64,000 nucleotides of DNA from JADJDM01 sp044352985. GTDB lineage: Bacteria; Bacteroidota; Bacteroidia; B-17B0; Aurantibacillaceae. The DNA lies in NCBI GenBank assembly GCA_044352985.1, contig JBILCU010000008.1, positions 62,001 to 126,000 on the forward strand, in the 5' to 3' direction. Below are positions 43,760 through 51,407 of the stretch, piece by piece. The notes beneath the pieces were generated by a model. It ran no database searches. It was not told the origin of the DNA and saw only the letters and a list, made by a program, of their open reading frames with translations. The first letter of the stretch is position 1. The number at the start of each line of letters is the position of its first letter. The position numbers and the translations under genes were made by a program.

Positions 43760-44433
43760 TGGAAAAATCGAAAAAAGATCTGATTCAATATTTAAGTCAG
43801 TTTGTTTCTGAAACACGCTTAAAAAAATTTGATGATACCATCAACGAACGAACACGACACATTACTGTTGTGTTAGAAGATATTTATCAGGCACACAATG
43901 CAAGCGCTGTTTTACGCAGTTGCGATTGCTTCGGAATTCAGGATGTATATTTTATTGAAAATAGGAACAAGTATAAAATCAGTACAGACGTTGATATGGG
44001 TGCGTCATCATGGTTATCCATTTATCGACATTCGGAGAAAGAAAATAACAATACAATCAAATGCTTACAAACATTAAAAGCAAAAGGATATACAATTGTT
44101 GCCACAACCCCTCATGAAAAAGATTGCACATTGGGTCAATTGCCAATCGACAATAAAATTGCTTTGGTATTTGGTACCGAAATAGATGGTATAACAGATG
44201 ATGTAAGAAATCATGCTGATGAATTTGTGCGAATACCGATGTATGGCTTTACAGAAAGTTTTAACATCAGTGTATCTGCCGCATTAAGCATGTATGAACT
44301 TACATCTCGTTTGCGAAAATCAACCATTTCTTATCAATTAAACGAAGAAGAAAAAGAAGATATTTTATTGGATTGGATGAAAAGTTCAATTAAACGTTGC
44401 GATTTAATTATTAAGGAGTATCTAAAAAAATAA
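43759..44433 (+). CDS. trmH: tRNA guanosine-2'-O-methyltransferase, SpoU/TrmH family
   Basis: A SAM-dependent 2'-O-methyltransferase with a knotted fold, 224 residues. Motif 1 is RTRHITVVLEDIYQAHNASA. Motif 2 is ALVFGTEIDGITDD, and motif 3 is PMYGFTESFNISVSAALSMYEL. The catalytic Arg of the family would lie in the AVLRSCDCFGI segment. The probable target is Gm18 of tRNA, but family members also methylate rRNA. It overlaps the preceding gene by one base. Confidence 0.85.
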   Translation: MEKSKKDLIQYLSQFVSETRLKKFDDTINERTRHITVVLEDIYQAHNASAVLRSCDCFGIQDVYFIENRNKYKISTDVDMGASSWLSIYRHSEKENNNTIKCLQTLKAKGYTIVATTPHEKDCTLGQLPIDNKIALVFGTEIDGITDDVRNHADEFVRIPMYGFTESFNISVSAALSMYELTSRLRKSTISYQLNEEEKEDILLDWMKSSIKRCDLIIKEYLKK

Positions 44434-44434
44434 T

Positions 44435-44442
44435 TACTTTTG
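44435..44442 (+). promoter_or_regulatory. ndk promoter -7 element
   Basis: TACTTTTG matches TAnnTTTG and overlaps a TTG codon at 44440, which therefore is not the start of ndk. Confidence 0.55.
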
Positions 44443-44460
44443 CACTCCAAAAAAATTACT

Positions 44461-44880
44461 ATGTCAGGAAAAATAACATTTACAATGATTAAGCCGGATG
44501 CTGTTGAAGCTAACAACATCGGTCCTATTTTAGCAAAAATCAACGAAGCTGGTTTTCGCATTATTTCTATGAAGTATTTAAAATTAACCCACGAACAAGC
44601 AGGTGCATTTTATGAAGTACATAAAGAACGTCCTTTTTATGGTGAGTTAGTAGATTATATGACTTCTGGTCCAATTGTAGCTGCAGTTCTTGAAAAAGAA
44701 AATGCTGTTGCAGATTACAGAAATTTAATTGGAGCTACTGATCCAACAAAAGCTGCTGAAGGAACAATCCGTAAATTATTTGCTAAATCAATAGCTGCTA
44801 ATGCCGTTCATGGCTCTGATAGCGACGAAAATGCTGCTATTGAAGCTGCCTTTTTCTTTTCTAGCTTAGAGAGACACTAA
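44461..44880 (+). CDS. ndk: nucleoside diphosphate kinase
   Basis: Equilibrates NTP pools by phosphate transfer through a phospho-histidine. It has 139 residues; the catalytic His117 sits in NAVHGSDSDENA. The N-terminal FTMIKPDAVEANN and the Kpn-loop region RPFYGELVDYMTSGP are standard. The start is the ATG after the promoter element. It is followed by a weak hairpin and convergent with the NlpC/P60 gene. Confidence 0.96.
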   Translation: MSGKITFTMIKPDAVEANNIGPILAKINEAGFRIISMKYLKLTHEQAGAFYEVHKERPFYGELVDYMTSGPIVAAVLEKENAVADYRNLIGATDPTKAAEGTIRKLFAKSIAANAVHGSDSDENAAIEAAFFFSSLERH

Positions 44881-44907
44881 AAATTAATTTTCTTGTTAAA
44901 ATGAAGA

Positions 44908-44932
44908 GAGGTAGATTATTTTAATCTGCCTC
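44908..44932. terminator. candidate hairpin between ndk and the NlpC/P60 gene
   Basis: An 11-bp stem with one wobble pair and a TTT loop; it overlaps the NlpC/P60 stop and lies 27 bases past ndk. No long T-run follows, so the call is weak. Confidence 0.35.
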
Positions 44933-45452
44933 CTTTGTAAAAACACTTTACAAAAAACTCTTCGTTTAAATCGCTTATCATGATTCCCTTTTTACTACTG
45001 GCATGAACAAATTTGTTGTTCATTAAAAAAATGCCTACATGAGAAACTTTTTTGGAATCTATTTTAAAAAAAATCAAATCGCCTTCTTTTAGATCTTTCT
45101 TTTTAATTTCATTTGAAACCTCATAGAGTTCAGTTGTTGTTCTAGGGCTTTTAATTGAATAAACCTGTTCAAATAATTTAAAGACAAAACCCGAACAATC
45201 AATTCCGTTTTTATCTATACCTCCATATTTATATGGCGTTCCATACCAATCATCAATAAATGAATATAATTTTGTATTTTTTATACTCAGTTCATTAGTA
45301 TTTAATTTTTCAGCATACTTAATTCGAATTTCTTTATCAGAAGATGATTTAATTTGATTAATCCCGTTTTTTTTGTTTTTACATGATGTAATTGTAAAAA
45401 CCAAAAGAAAAAATAAAATAAAAAAGCTATTTGGTTGATTTTTAATTTTCAT
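44916..45452 (-). CDS. NlpC/P60 (C40) peptidase lipoprotein
   Basis: A cell-wall hydrolase cutting gamma-D-Glu-meso-DAP type bonds, 178 residues. A lipoprotein signal ends in TSC (Cys24). The catalytic triad is Cys86 (GIDCSGF), His138 (VSHVGIF) and His150 (FVHASS). The domain fills the rest of the protein. A TAATTTTG element ends four bases before the ATG, so the mRNA may be leaderless. Confidence 0.9.
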   Translation of the reverse strand: MKIKNQPNSFFILFFLLVFTITSCKNKKNGINQIKSSSDKEIRIKYAEKLNTNELSIKNTKLYSFIDDWYGTPYKYGGIDKNGIDCSGFVFKLFEQVYSIKSPRTTTELYEVSNEIKKKDLKEGDLIFFKIDSKKVSHVGIFLMNNKFVHASSKKGIMISDLNEEFFVKCFYKGGRLK

Positions 45453-45456
45453 TTAT

Positions 45457-45464
45457 CAAAATTA
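45457..45464 (-). promoter_or_regulatory. promoter -7 element of the NlpC/P60 gene, leaderless candidate
   Basis: TAATTTTG on the minus strand matches TAnnTTTG, with only ATAA between it and the ATG. Confidence 0.4.
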
Positions 45465-45612
45465 ATGAAGCTGTAAACAAAACTATTAAAATTTGTAATT
45501 TCATTATTTACATAATGATGTTAATTTTTATTTACTAAAAATTAAAACGTACATTGATTTTTGTGTGATAAAAAATTCGATAAACTGTCATTTTTAAAAG
45601 TGCATGGATTCA

Positions 45613-45643
45613 TTTGTTTTGAATTCAAACCAAATTACTTTCA
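45613..45643 (+). promoter_or_regulatory. candidate promoter of an orphan RNA unit
   Basis: TTTG, 19 bases, then TACTTTCA. The Bacteroidota consensus is TTTG-N19-TAnnTTTG; only the last two bases of the -7 box differ. No ORF follows for about 150 bases. Confidence 0.45.
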
Positions 45644-45649
45644 CATCGT

Positions 45650-45785
45650 TTTTATAAAATGAAAATTTACATTTTGTTTATTTTCAATACAGAAATAGTT
45701 GGTTGGTGAAGTTGGATTCTGTATTTATAGAAACTACAAAATTAATTTTTGTATAAAGCAGGCGCTTTTGCGCCTGCTTTTTAAT
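45650..45785 (+). ncRNA. candidate small RNA with three hairpins and a terminator
   Basis: The interval is preceded by a near-consensus promoter and ends in a strong intrinsic terminator, yet has no ORF. It folds into a 9-bp stem (AATACAGAA with TTCTGTATT, 45686-45725) with a G/U-rich 22-base loop, a 7-bp stem (TACAAAA with TTTTGTA, 45735-45753) and the terminator stem. I know of no matching RNA family. It could instead be a long leader or attenuator for the short downstream ORF. The remaining part of the 340-base gap (45465-45612) shows nothing more than A/T-rich sequence. Confidence 0.45.
45755..45785 (+). terminator. intrinsic terminator of the orphan RNA unit
   Basis: An 11-bp GC-rich stem (AAAGCAGGCGC with its complement), TTTT loop and a T-tract on the plus strand only, which fixes its direction. 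Confidence 0.8.
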
Positions 45786-45793
45786 GTTTAAAA

Positions 45794-46075
45794 ATGGAAA
45801 ATTATAAGCTACACATTTCTTTTTTGTTACTGTTAACTTTACTTCTTACGGCAAAGTTTATTGACAATCATTATCCTAAGCCAAGCAAACTAATAATTAA
45901 TTCACAAGATTTTCCCGAAAATACAATCAACAATAAAAACAGCAAAAACTTTTATACAGATGGGCAGACTAGATTTTTATTAATTTCTGATATAAAGGAA
46001 TATAATTTCACAATTATCAAAAATAAGTCAAAAAAAAGCCCCCGAAATAATTCGGGGGCTTTGACGAAAAACTAA
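45794..46075 (+). CDS. short membrane or secreted ORF, doubtful
   Basis: 93 codons: a hydrophobic N-terminus (about residues 7-24), then a polar, Asn/Lys-rich tail. The last 14 codons are encoded by the terminator hairpin that serves rpsA on the other strand. The start is eight bases after a terminator, so expression would need read-through. Some support comes from a second hairpin with a T-tract (46068-46096) directly at its stop. It may be real or fortuitous. Confidence 0.3.
   Translation: MENYKLHISFLLLLTLLLTAKFIDNHYPKPSKLIINSQDFPENTINNKNSKNFYTDGQTRFLLISDIKEYNFTIIKNKSKKSPRNNSGALTKN
46035..46062 (-). terminator. intrinsic terminator of rpsA
   Basis: A perfect 12-bp stem (AAAGCCCCCGAA with its complement), four-base loop, and a run of T on the minus strand. 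Confidence 0.85.
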
Positions 46076-46132
46076 AAAACCATGGCGTTAGTTTTTTTTC
46101 GGCATCAACCCAAATATGCCGCCGTTTTTCGA

Positions 46133-47926
46133 TTATTTTTTACCGTCTAATCTGTCTTTTAAATCAGATAACGCTGAAATATCACCTAATGTTGTTCTTT
46201 CATTGCTATCTTTCATTTTTTTAACAGCTTTTTTGGTATCCTCACGATCTGCTTTTCTAGCATCTCTTTCTGCAGTTCTTGCATTTTCTTTAACTTCTTC
46301 ATGAGTACGAGCATGAGAAACAATGATTTTTTTAGCATCCTTGCTAAATTCAATCACTTTAAAATCAAGAACCTCTTCTACTTTACCAACAGAGCTATCA
46401 GCTTTAACTAAATGTTTGCCAGGGCAAAAACCTTCAACACCATAAGTTAAACCTACAACAGCACCTTTATCGCTAACTGATGTGATTGTACCTTGGTGAA
46501 CAGATCCTTCTGTGAATACTGATTCAAAAACATCCCAAGGATTATCTTCTAACTGTTTGTGACCTAAGCTTAATCTTCTGTTTTCAGAATCTATCTCTAA
46601 AACTACAACATCAATTTTATCTCCAACTTTGCAGAACTCAGAAGGATGTTTGATTTTTTTGCTCCAAGATAAGTCGCTGATATGAATTAAACCATCAACA
46701 CCTTCTTCTAATTCAATAAATACACCGAAGTTGGTGAAATTACGAACTGTTCCTGAATGCTTGCTACCTTTTGAATATTTTTCAATGATACCAGCCCAAG
46801 GATCTGGCGTTAATTGTTTCATACCTAAACTCATTTTACGCTCTTCACGATCTAAAGTAAGTACTAAAGCTTCCACTTCATCACCAACTTTTACAAAGTC
46901 TTGAGCAGTTCTTAAGTGTTGGCTCCAGCTCATTTCTGAAACGTGGATTAAACCTTCAACACCAGGAGCAATTTCAACAAATGCACCGTAATCAGCTAAA
47001 ACAACTACTTTACCTTTTACTTTATCACCAACTTTTAAGTCAGCATTTAAGCTTTCCCAAGGATGTGTAGATAATTGTTTTAAACCTAAAGCGATACGTT
47101 TTTTCTCATCATCAAAATCAAGAATTACAACGTTAATTGTTTCGTCTAATTTAACGATTTCTTCTGGATGAGAAATACGACCCCATGATAAATCTGTGAT
47201 ATGAATAAGTCCGTCAACTCCACCAAGATCAATAAACACACCGTAAGAAGTGATATTTTTAACTGTTCCTTGAAGAACTTGTCCTTTTTCCAATTTAGAG
47301 ATGATATCACGTTTTTGGCTTTCGATTTCAGCTTCGATAAGCGCTTTATGAGAAACAACAACATTTTTAAATTCGTTGTTGATTTTTACCACTTTAAACT
47401 CCATTGTTTTACCAACGTAAACATCGTAATCACGAATTGGTTTTACATCAATTTGTGAACCAGGTAAGAAAGCTTCAATTCCGAAAACATCAACTATTAA
47501 ACCACCTTTAGTACGGCATTTAACATAACCTTTAATAATTTCATCACTGTTAAGTGCATCGTTAACACGATCCCAACTTTTTCCAGCGCGAGCTTTTTTA
47601 TGAGATAATAAAAGTTGACCGGATTTATCTTCTTGATTTTCAATAAATACTTCAACCTTATCACCAACTTTTAAATCCGGATTGTATTTAAATTCAGATA
47701 AGGAAATAACCCCATCAGATTTAAACCCAACATTAACTACAACCTCACGGCTATTCATGGCCACAATAGTTCCATCAATAGTTTGTAAGTCGTTAATTGT
47801 TTTTAATGTTTTTTCGTACAAGCTATCCAATTTAGTTCTGTCATCAGAAGAATAGTTGTCTTGTTTTTTACCAATTGCTGACCAATCAAAATCAGCTAAT
47901 CCTACATTTGCAGTGCTTTCTGCCAT
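46133..47926 (-). CDS. rpsA: 30S ribosomal protein S1
   Basis: Binds mRNA and helps initiate translation, especially in bacteria with few Shine-Dalgarno sequences. The ATG giving MAESTANVGLADFDW is used (597 residues); an ATG 18 codons upstream gives a basic extension and is less likely. Six S1 OB-folds are visible; the later ones repeat GxVxxxxxxGxFVxLxxGVxGLIHxSxLSW (for example VDGLIHITDLSWGRISHP). The Lys-rich C-terminal tail is disordered. The upstream 90 bases may include a regulatory leader. Confidence 0.95.
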   Translation of the reverse strand: MAESTANVGLADFDWSAIGKKQDNYSSDDRTKLDSLYEKTLKTINDLQTIDGTIVAMNSREVVVNVGFKSDGVISLSEFKYNPDLKVGDKVEVFIENQEDKSGQLLLSHKKARAGKSWDRVNDALNSDEIIKGYVKCRTKGGLIVDVFGIEAFLPGSQIDVKPIRDYDVYVGKTMEFKVVKINNEFKNVVVSHKALIEAEIESQKRDIISKLEKGQVLQGTVKNITSYGVFIDLGGVDGLIHITDLSWGRISHPEEIVKLDETINVVILDFDDEKKRIALGLKQLSTHPWESLNADLKVGDKVKGKVVVLADYGAFVEIAPGVEGLIHVSEMSWSQHLRTAQDFVKVGDEVEALVLTLDREERKMSLGMKQLTPDPWAGIIEKYSKGSKHSGTVRNFTNFGVFIELEEGVDGLIHISDLSWSKKIKHPSEFCKVGDKIDVVVLEIDSENRRLSLGHKQLEDNPWDVFESVFTEGSVHQGTITSVSDKGAVVGLTYGVEGFCPGKHLVKADSSVGKVEEVLDFKVIEFSKDAKKIIVSHARTHEEVKENARTAERDARKADREDTKKAVKKMKDSNERTTLGDISALSDLKDRLDGKK

Positions 47927-48157
47927 TTTTTTTCGTATTGTATTCGTAATAATGAAGGTAGTACGAAGTTTGTTTAACATTATTTTTTAATATTCCATTT
48001 TTTCCTTCATCAAAAACGGACTGCGAATATACAAAAAACGGAATAAATATTCTTTTAAAATTTAAACAAATAATTGTTAAAACAATAATTTTAAAAACAT
48101 TTTCTTTTTTTTTTAATCAAAGAACCTTTTTCTCATTTAAAAAATTAATTTAGCAAA

Positions 48158-48547
48158 ATGATTAGTTTAGAAACAAAAGGCATTTTTATTGGTGTAGAGA
48201 CTGAATTTTTACCACAACAATCTGATTCAATGCAATTTAATTTTGTTTTTATGTACACCATTTTAATTGAAAATAAATCAAACGACATTGTTCAGTTAAT
48301 TAAAAGAAAATGGGAAATTGCTGATAGCAATGGGGATAAAAGAATTGTTGAAGGAGAAGGTGTTATTGGAGAAAAACCCATATTGCTACCTAACGAAAAA
48401 TATACTTACTCTTCTGGTTGTAATTTAGCTTCAGATTATGGGATTATGAAAGGGGAATATACCTTACTAAATATGACCAATAACAATACTGAATTCAAAG
48501 TAAAAATACCTGAATTTAAATTAATTACACCTTTTAAATTAAACTAA
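48158..48547 (+). CDS. apaG: Co2+/Mg2+ efflux protein ApaG
   Basis: A 129-residue beta-sandwich (FN3-like) of the ApaG/DUF525 family. The motifs are YTILIENKSNDIVQLIKRKW, GEGVIGEKPILLPNEKYTYS and SGCNLASDYGIMKGEYTLL. ApaG has been linked to divalent-cation resistance, and the fold is also found in F-box proteins; its precise role is unsettled. It is divergent from rpsA and followed nine bases later by a lipoprotein gene. Confidence 0.92.
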   Translation: MISLETKGIFIGVETEFLPQQSDSMQFNFVFMYTILIENKSNDIVQLIKRKWEIADSNGDKRIVEGEGVIGEKPILLPNEKYTYSSGCNLASDYGIMKGEYTLLNMTNNNTEFKVKIPEFKLITPFKLN

Positions 48548-48555
48548 AACTATAG

Positions 48556-50166
48556 ATGTTTTTAAGGTTCTTTTTTTTATTCATCATTCTTTTACTTACA
48601 CTATCATCTTGTAAAAAAGAAAAAACATATTGGGATGTGGATTTGAGTGTTCCTGTTGCAAATGCATCATTAAGTTTGTCAAATTTATTTCCAGACACCA
48701 TAATATCTTCAAATCAAAATGGTAATTTAAGTATTCTATTTGATGATGAGGTATTTTCATATACAGCAGATTCATTAGTTAATATACCCGACACAACAAT
48801 TTACAATTCATTTCAACTTATTATGTTTCAAGGTGGTTATTATCCTTATGGTCCCGGCTTTTCATTAGATATTAACTCACAGGATGAAGTGAGATTCGAT
48901 TTTCCAAATGATATTCAACTTAAAGAAGCTAAAATACGAAGTGGGAAATTAAAAATTCTAGTAAAAAATCCATTAAGACAACCTGTTATTTTTAAATGTT
49001 ACGTTCTTTCTGCAAAAAAAAATAACATCACACTTTCATTGTCTATACCTATAAATGCAGGAACAAAAGAAAATCCAACAATTAAAGACACATTAATTGA
49101 CATTAGCGGGTATAAAGTATCTTTTAGCGGAGCAGCAGGTAACAAAACAAATACTATTATTCAGGATTTAGACTTTATGGTTGCTCCATATGCAAGTAAC
49201 GATACCATTAAATATGGCGACTCCCTTCAATCGTTCATCTCTTTCCAAAAATTAGTTCCAGAATTTGCTCGAGGTTATTTTGGAAATCAAACAATTTCAA
49301 TCGGTCCAGATAGTACAACTTTTGATTTTTTTAATCAAATAAACAGAGGAACACTTTCGTTAGATTCAGCAGAAATTAAACTTTCGTTAAAAAATGAATT
49401 TGGAGTTGATATAAGAGGCAATATTCAGCGTTTAACATCAATTCATCCATTAAATGGCACAATTAATTTAAGCGCATCTTCTATTAATAGCCCGTTTAAT
49501 ATGTCGAGAGCAACAGCCATTGCTTCATCGGTTTCACCAGTTATTCATTCGTATAAGTTACTTTCTTTTACACAAAGTAACTCCAACATTACCAATTTTA
49601 TTGGTAATTTACCCAATAAAATTGCATATCAATTATCTGCGCAAATTAACCCATTAGGTAATGTGAGTGGATTTAATGATTTTGTTTATTTCGGAACAGG
49701 TTTAAGAGCTGACCTTTCGGTTAAAATACCTCTTCGATTTTCTGCAAATAACCTTGTTTTAAAAGACACTACTAGTTTTAATGTAAATACCTTATCCGAA
49801 CAATTAGATTTGGTAAATGACGGAAGGCTAATTTTAAAAGCTACAAATTCATATCCATTCAGTTTAAAATTAACCGGAATTTTACTTGATGAAAACAATC
49901 AACCAATAGAACAACTTATTGCTGGACCAAACAATTTAATAGATGCGCCTCTATTAGATATTAATCAAATTGTTACTGCAGAAAAAGCTACTGTAATTTA
50001 TATACCTTTTGATAAGGCAAAATTGGAAAACATGAAAAAAGCTAGAAAAATTGCTTATTATGTAGAATTTAATACAGCAAACGGTAGCCAATCAGTATCG
50101 TTTTACAAAAATTATAAATTAGACCTATTATTAACTTCTGAATTTAATTATACCATTAAACAATGA
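48556..50166 (+). CDS. large lipoprotein of a putative three-gene surface module
   Basis: 536 residues with a lipoprotein signal ending in SSC (lipid Cys21) and a predominantly beta-strand mature region containing many Asn/Ser/Thr-rich turns. No family is recognised with confidence. It overlaps the next gene by ATGA and is followed by a beta-barrel (DUF5723) and a T9SS-sorted protein, which suggests a surface complex or gliding/adhesion-type module. Function is unknown. Confidence 0.75.
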   Translation: MFLRFFFLFIILLLTLSSCKKEKTYWDVDLSVPVANASLSLSNLFPDTIISSNQNGNLSILFDDEVFSYTADSLVNIPDTTIYNSFQLIMFQGGYYPYGPGFSLDINSQDEVRFDFPNDIQLKEAKIRSGKLKILVKNPLRQPVIFKCYVLSAKKNNITLSLSIPINAGTKENPTIKDTLIDISGYKVSFSGAAGNKTNTIIQDLDFMVAPYASNDTIKYGDSLQSFISFQKLVPEFARGYFGNQTISIGPDSTTFDFFNQINRGTLSLDSAEIKLSLKNEFGVDIRGNIQRLTSIHPLNGTINLSASSINSPFNMSRATAIASSVSPVIHSYKLLSFTQSNSNITNFIGNLPNKIAYQLSAQINPLGNVSGFNDFVYFGTGLRADLSVKIPLRFSANNLVLKDTTSFNVNTLSEQLDLVNDGRLILKATNSYPFSLKLTGILLDENNQPIEQLIAGPNNLIDAPLLDINQIVTAEKATVIYIPFDKAKLENMKKARKIAYYVEFNTANGSQSVSFYKNYKLDLLLTSEFNYTIKQ

Positions 50167-51404
50167 GGTTTTCGTTTGTAATAATATTTATTTTTTCATT
50201 TTTTTCAATGCATTCGCAATTTGGAAACGACTTTTTATTTTACTCCTACAATAAAAAAAGCATAACTATTGGAACTGAGTTTGATTTAAATTCTGATTTC
50301 ATTTCCAATAAATTTTTGTATCGATTCTATATCGGTGGTTATATTGATAAACCATTAAAAGATGAACAATTAAGAAGAGCCAGTGGTATAAATAAACTAG
50401 GTGGGTTTTACAATAATTCTGCTATTGCTTTTTTAGGTAAAGATTCCAGTAAATACCGATTTATATTTGGGTTAAATCATAAACAATTTTTTAATGCATC
50501 AATTACAGATGATTTGTATAAACTTGCGTTTTATGGTAACAAACAATTTGTTGGTGATTATGCTAATCTTGGAAACTCACAACTAAATAATTATTCGTTT
50601 CAAGAAATTAAGCTGGGATTTTTAATAGATGGCGTTGATACAACTCGAGCAATCATGGGCATGTCTGTTTCTTATTTAAAAGGGCAAAATTTTTTCAGGT
50701 TAAACACCAATAATTCAAGTTTATATACAGCACAAGATGCTTCTTACATAAAATTAACAACAAATGCACAGTTTTCACTAAGCGATACAGCTTCAACTAG
50801 CTTAACTGATATTAATGGAAATGGATTAAGCACCGAGTTTTTTATTGAAACACCCTATCAATCAAAACTAGGTAAAAGCAAATTTATTGTTTCAATTGCT
50901 AATTTAGGATTTATTAAATGGAGTAATAATACATTAAATTATACTACTGATTCCTCTTTTTCATTTTCCGGAGTTAAGATTGATGACATATTTGAATTAA
51001 CAGATTCCACTTTAAATGCGATTTCACTAGATTCAATAAATGAAAACTCAACCAATTTAGATAGAGCAAAAAACTCAACCAATTTACCTGTTTCTTTTAT
51101 TATCTTTCATAAAATTAGGTTTAATAAATACTTTGAATTGTGTAATGGCTTTAGGTATTTATTTAATGCAAACTATAAACCTTATTTGTTTGCTGAAGGT
51201 AATTTTTATGTAAACAACAATAGCTTTTTTACAGCTCACTTTGGCTTTGGAGGTTATGGAAAATTAACAGGGGGCATTAGTGCTAATTTTTTAATTAATA
51301 AACACATTAGTCTTCGAATTGGTAGTAACAGTATTCAAGGAATTGTTGCGCCAAATAAGTCAATAGGAATAGGAGGATTTTTTAGTTGTGGCTATAAATT
51401 TTAA
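50163..51404 (+). CDS. DUF5723-like outer-membrane beta-barrel
   Basis: 413 residues with a signal peptide (1-18, ending in MHSQ) and alternating hydrophobic strands throughout, ending in an aromatic FSCGYKF, a typical barrel C-terminus. The IAFLGKDSSKYRFIFGLNH and GFGGYGKLTGGISANFLINKH stretches fit DUF5723-type proteins of Bacteroidota. It is coupled to the upstream lipoprotein and three bases from the T9SS cargo gene, so it could anchor or export them; that is inference. Confidence 0.72.
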   Translation: MRFSFVIIFIFSFFSMHSQFGNDFLFYSYNKKSITIGTEFDLNSDFISNKFLYRFYIGGYIDKPLKDEQLRRASGINKLGGFYNNSAIAFLGKDSSKYRFIFGLNHKQFFNASITDDLYKLAFYGNKQFVGDYANLGNSQLNNYSFQEIKLGFLIDGVDTTRAIMGMSVSYLKGQNFFRLNTNNSSLYTAQDASYIKLTTNAQFSLSDTASTSLTDINGNGLSTEFFIETPYQSKLGKSKFIVSIANLGFIKWSNNTLNYTTDSSFSFSGVKIDDIFELTDSTLNAISLDSINENSTNLDRAKNSTNLPVSFIIFHKIRFNKYFELCNGFRYLFNANYKPYLFAEGNFYVNNNSFFTAHFGFGGYGKLTGGISANFLINKHISLRIGSNSIQGIVAPNKSIGIGGFFSCGYKF

Positions 51405-51407
51405 ACA

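Noticed and set aside
44440..44460. TTG start for ndk
   Set aside because: The TTG is part of the TACTTTTG promoter box; NDK proteins start near MSGKITFTMIKPDA.
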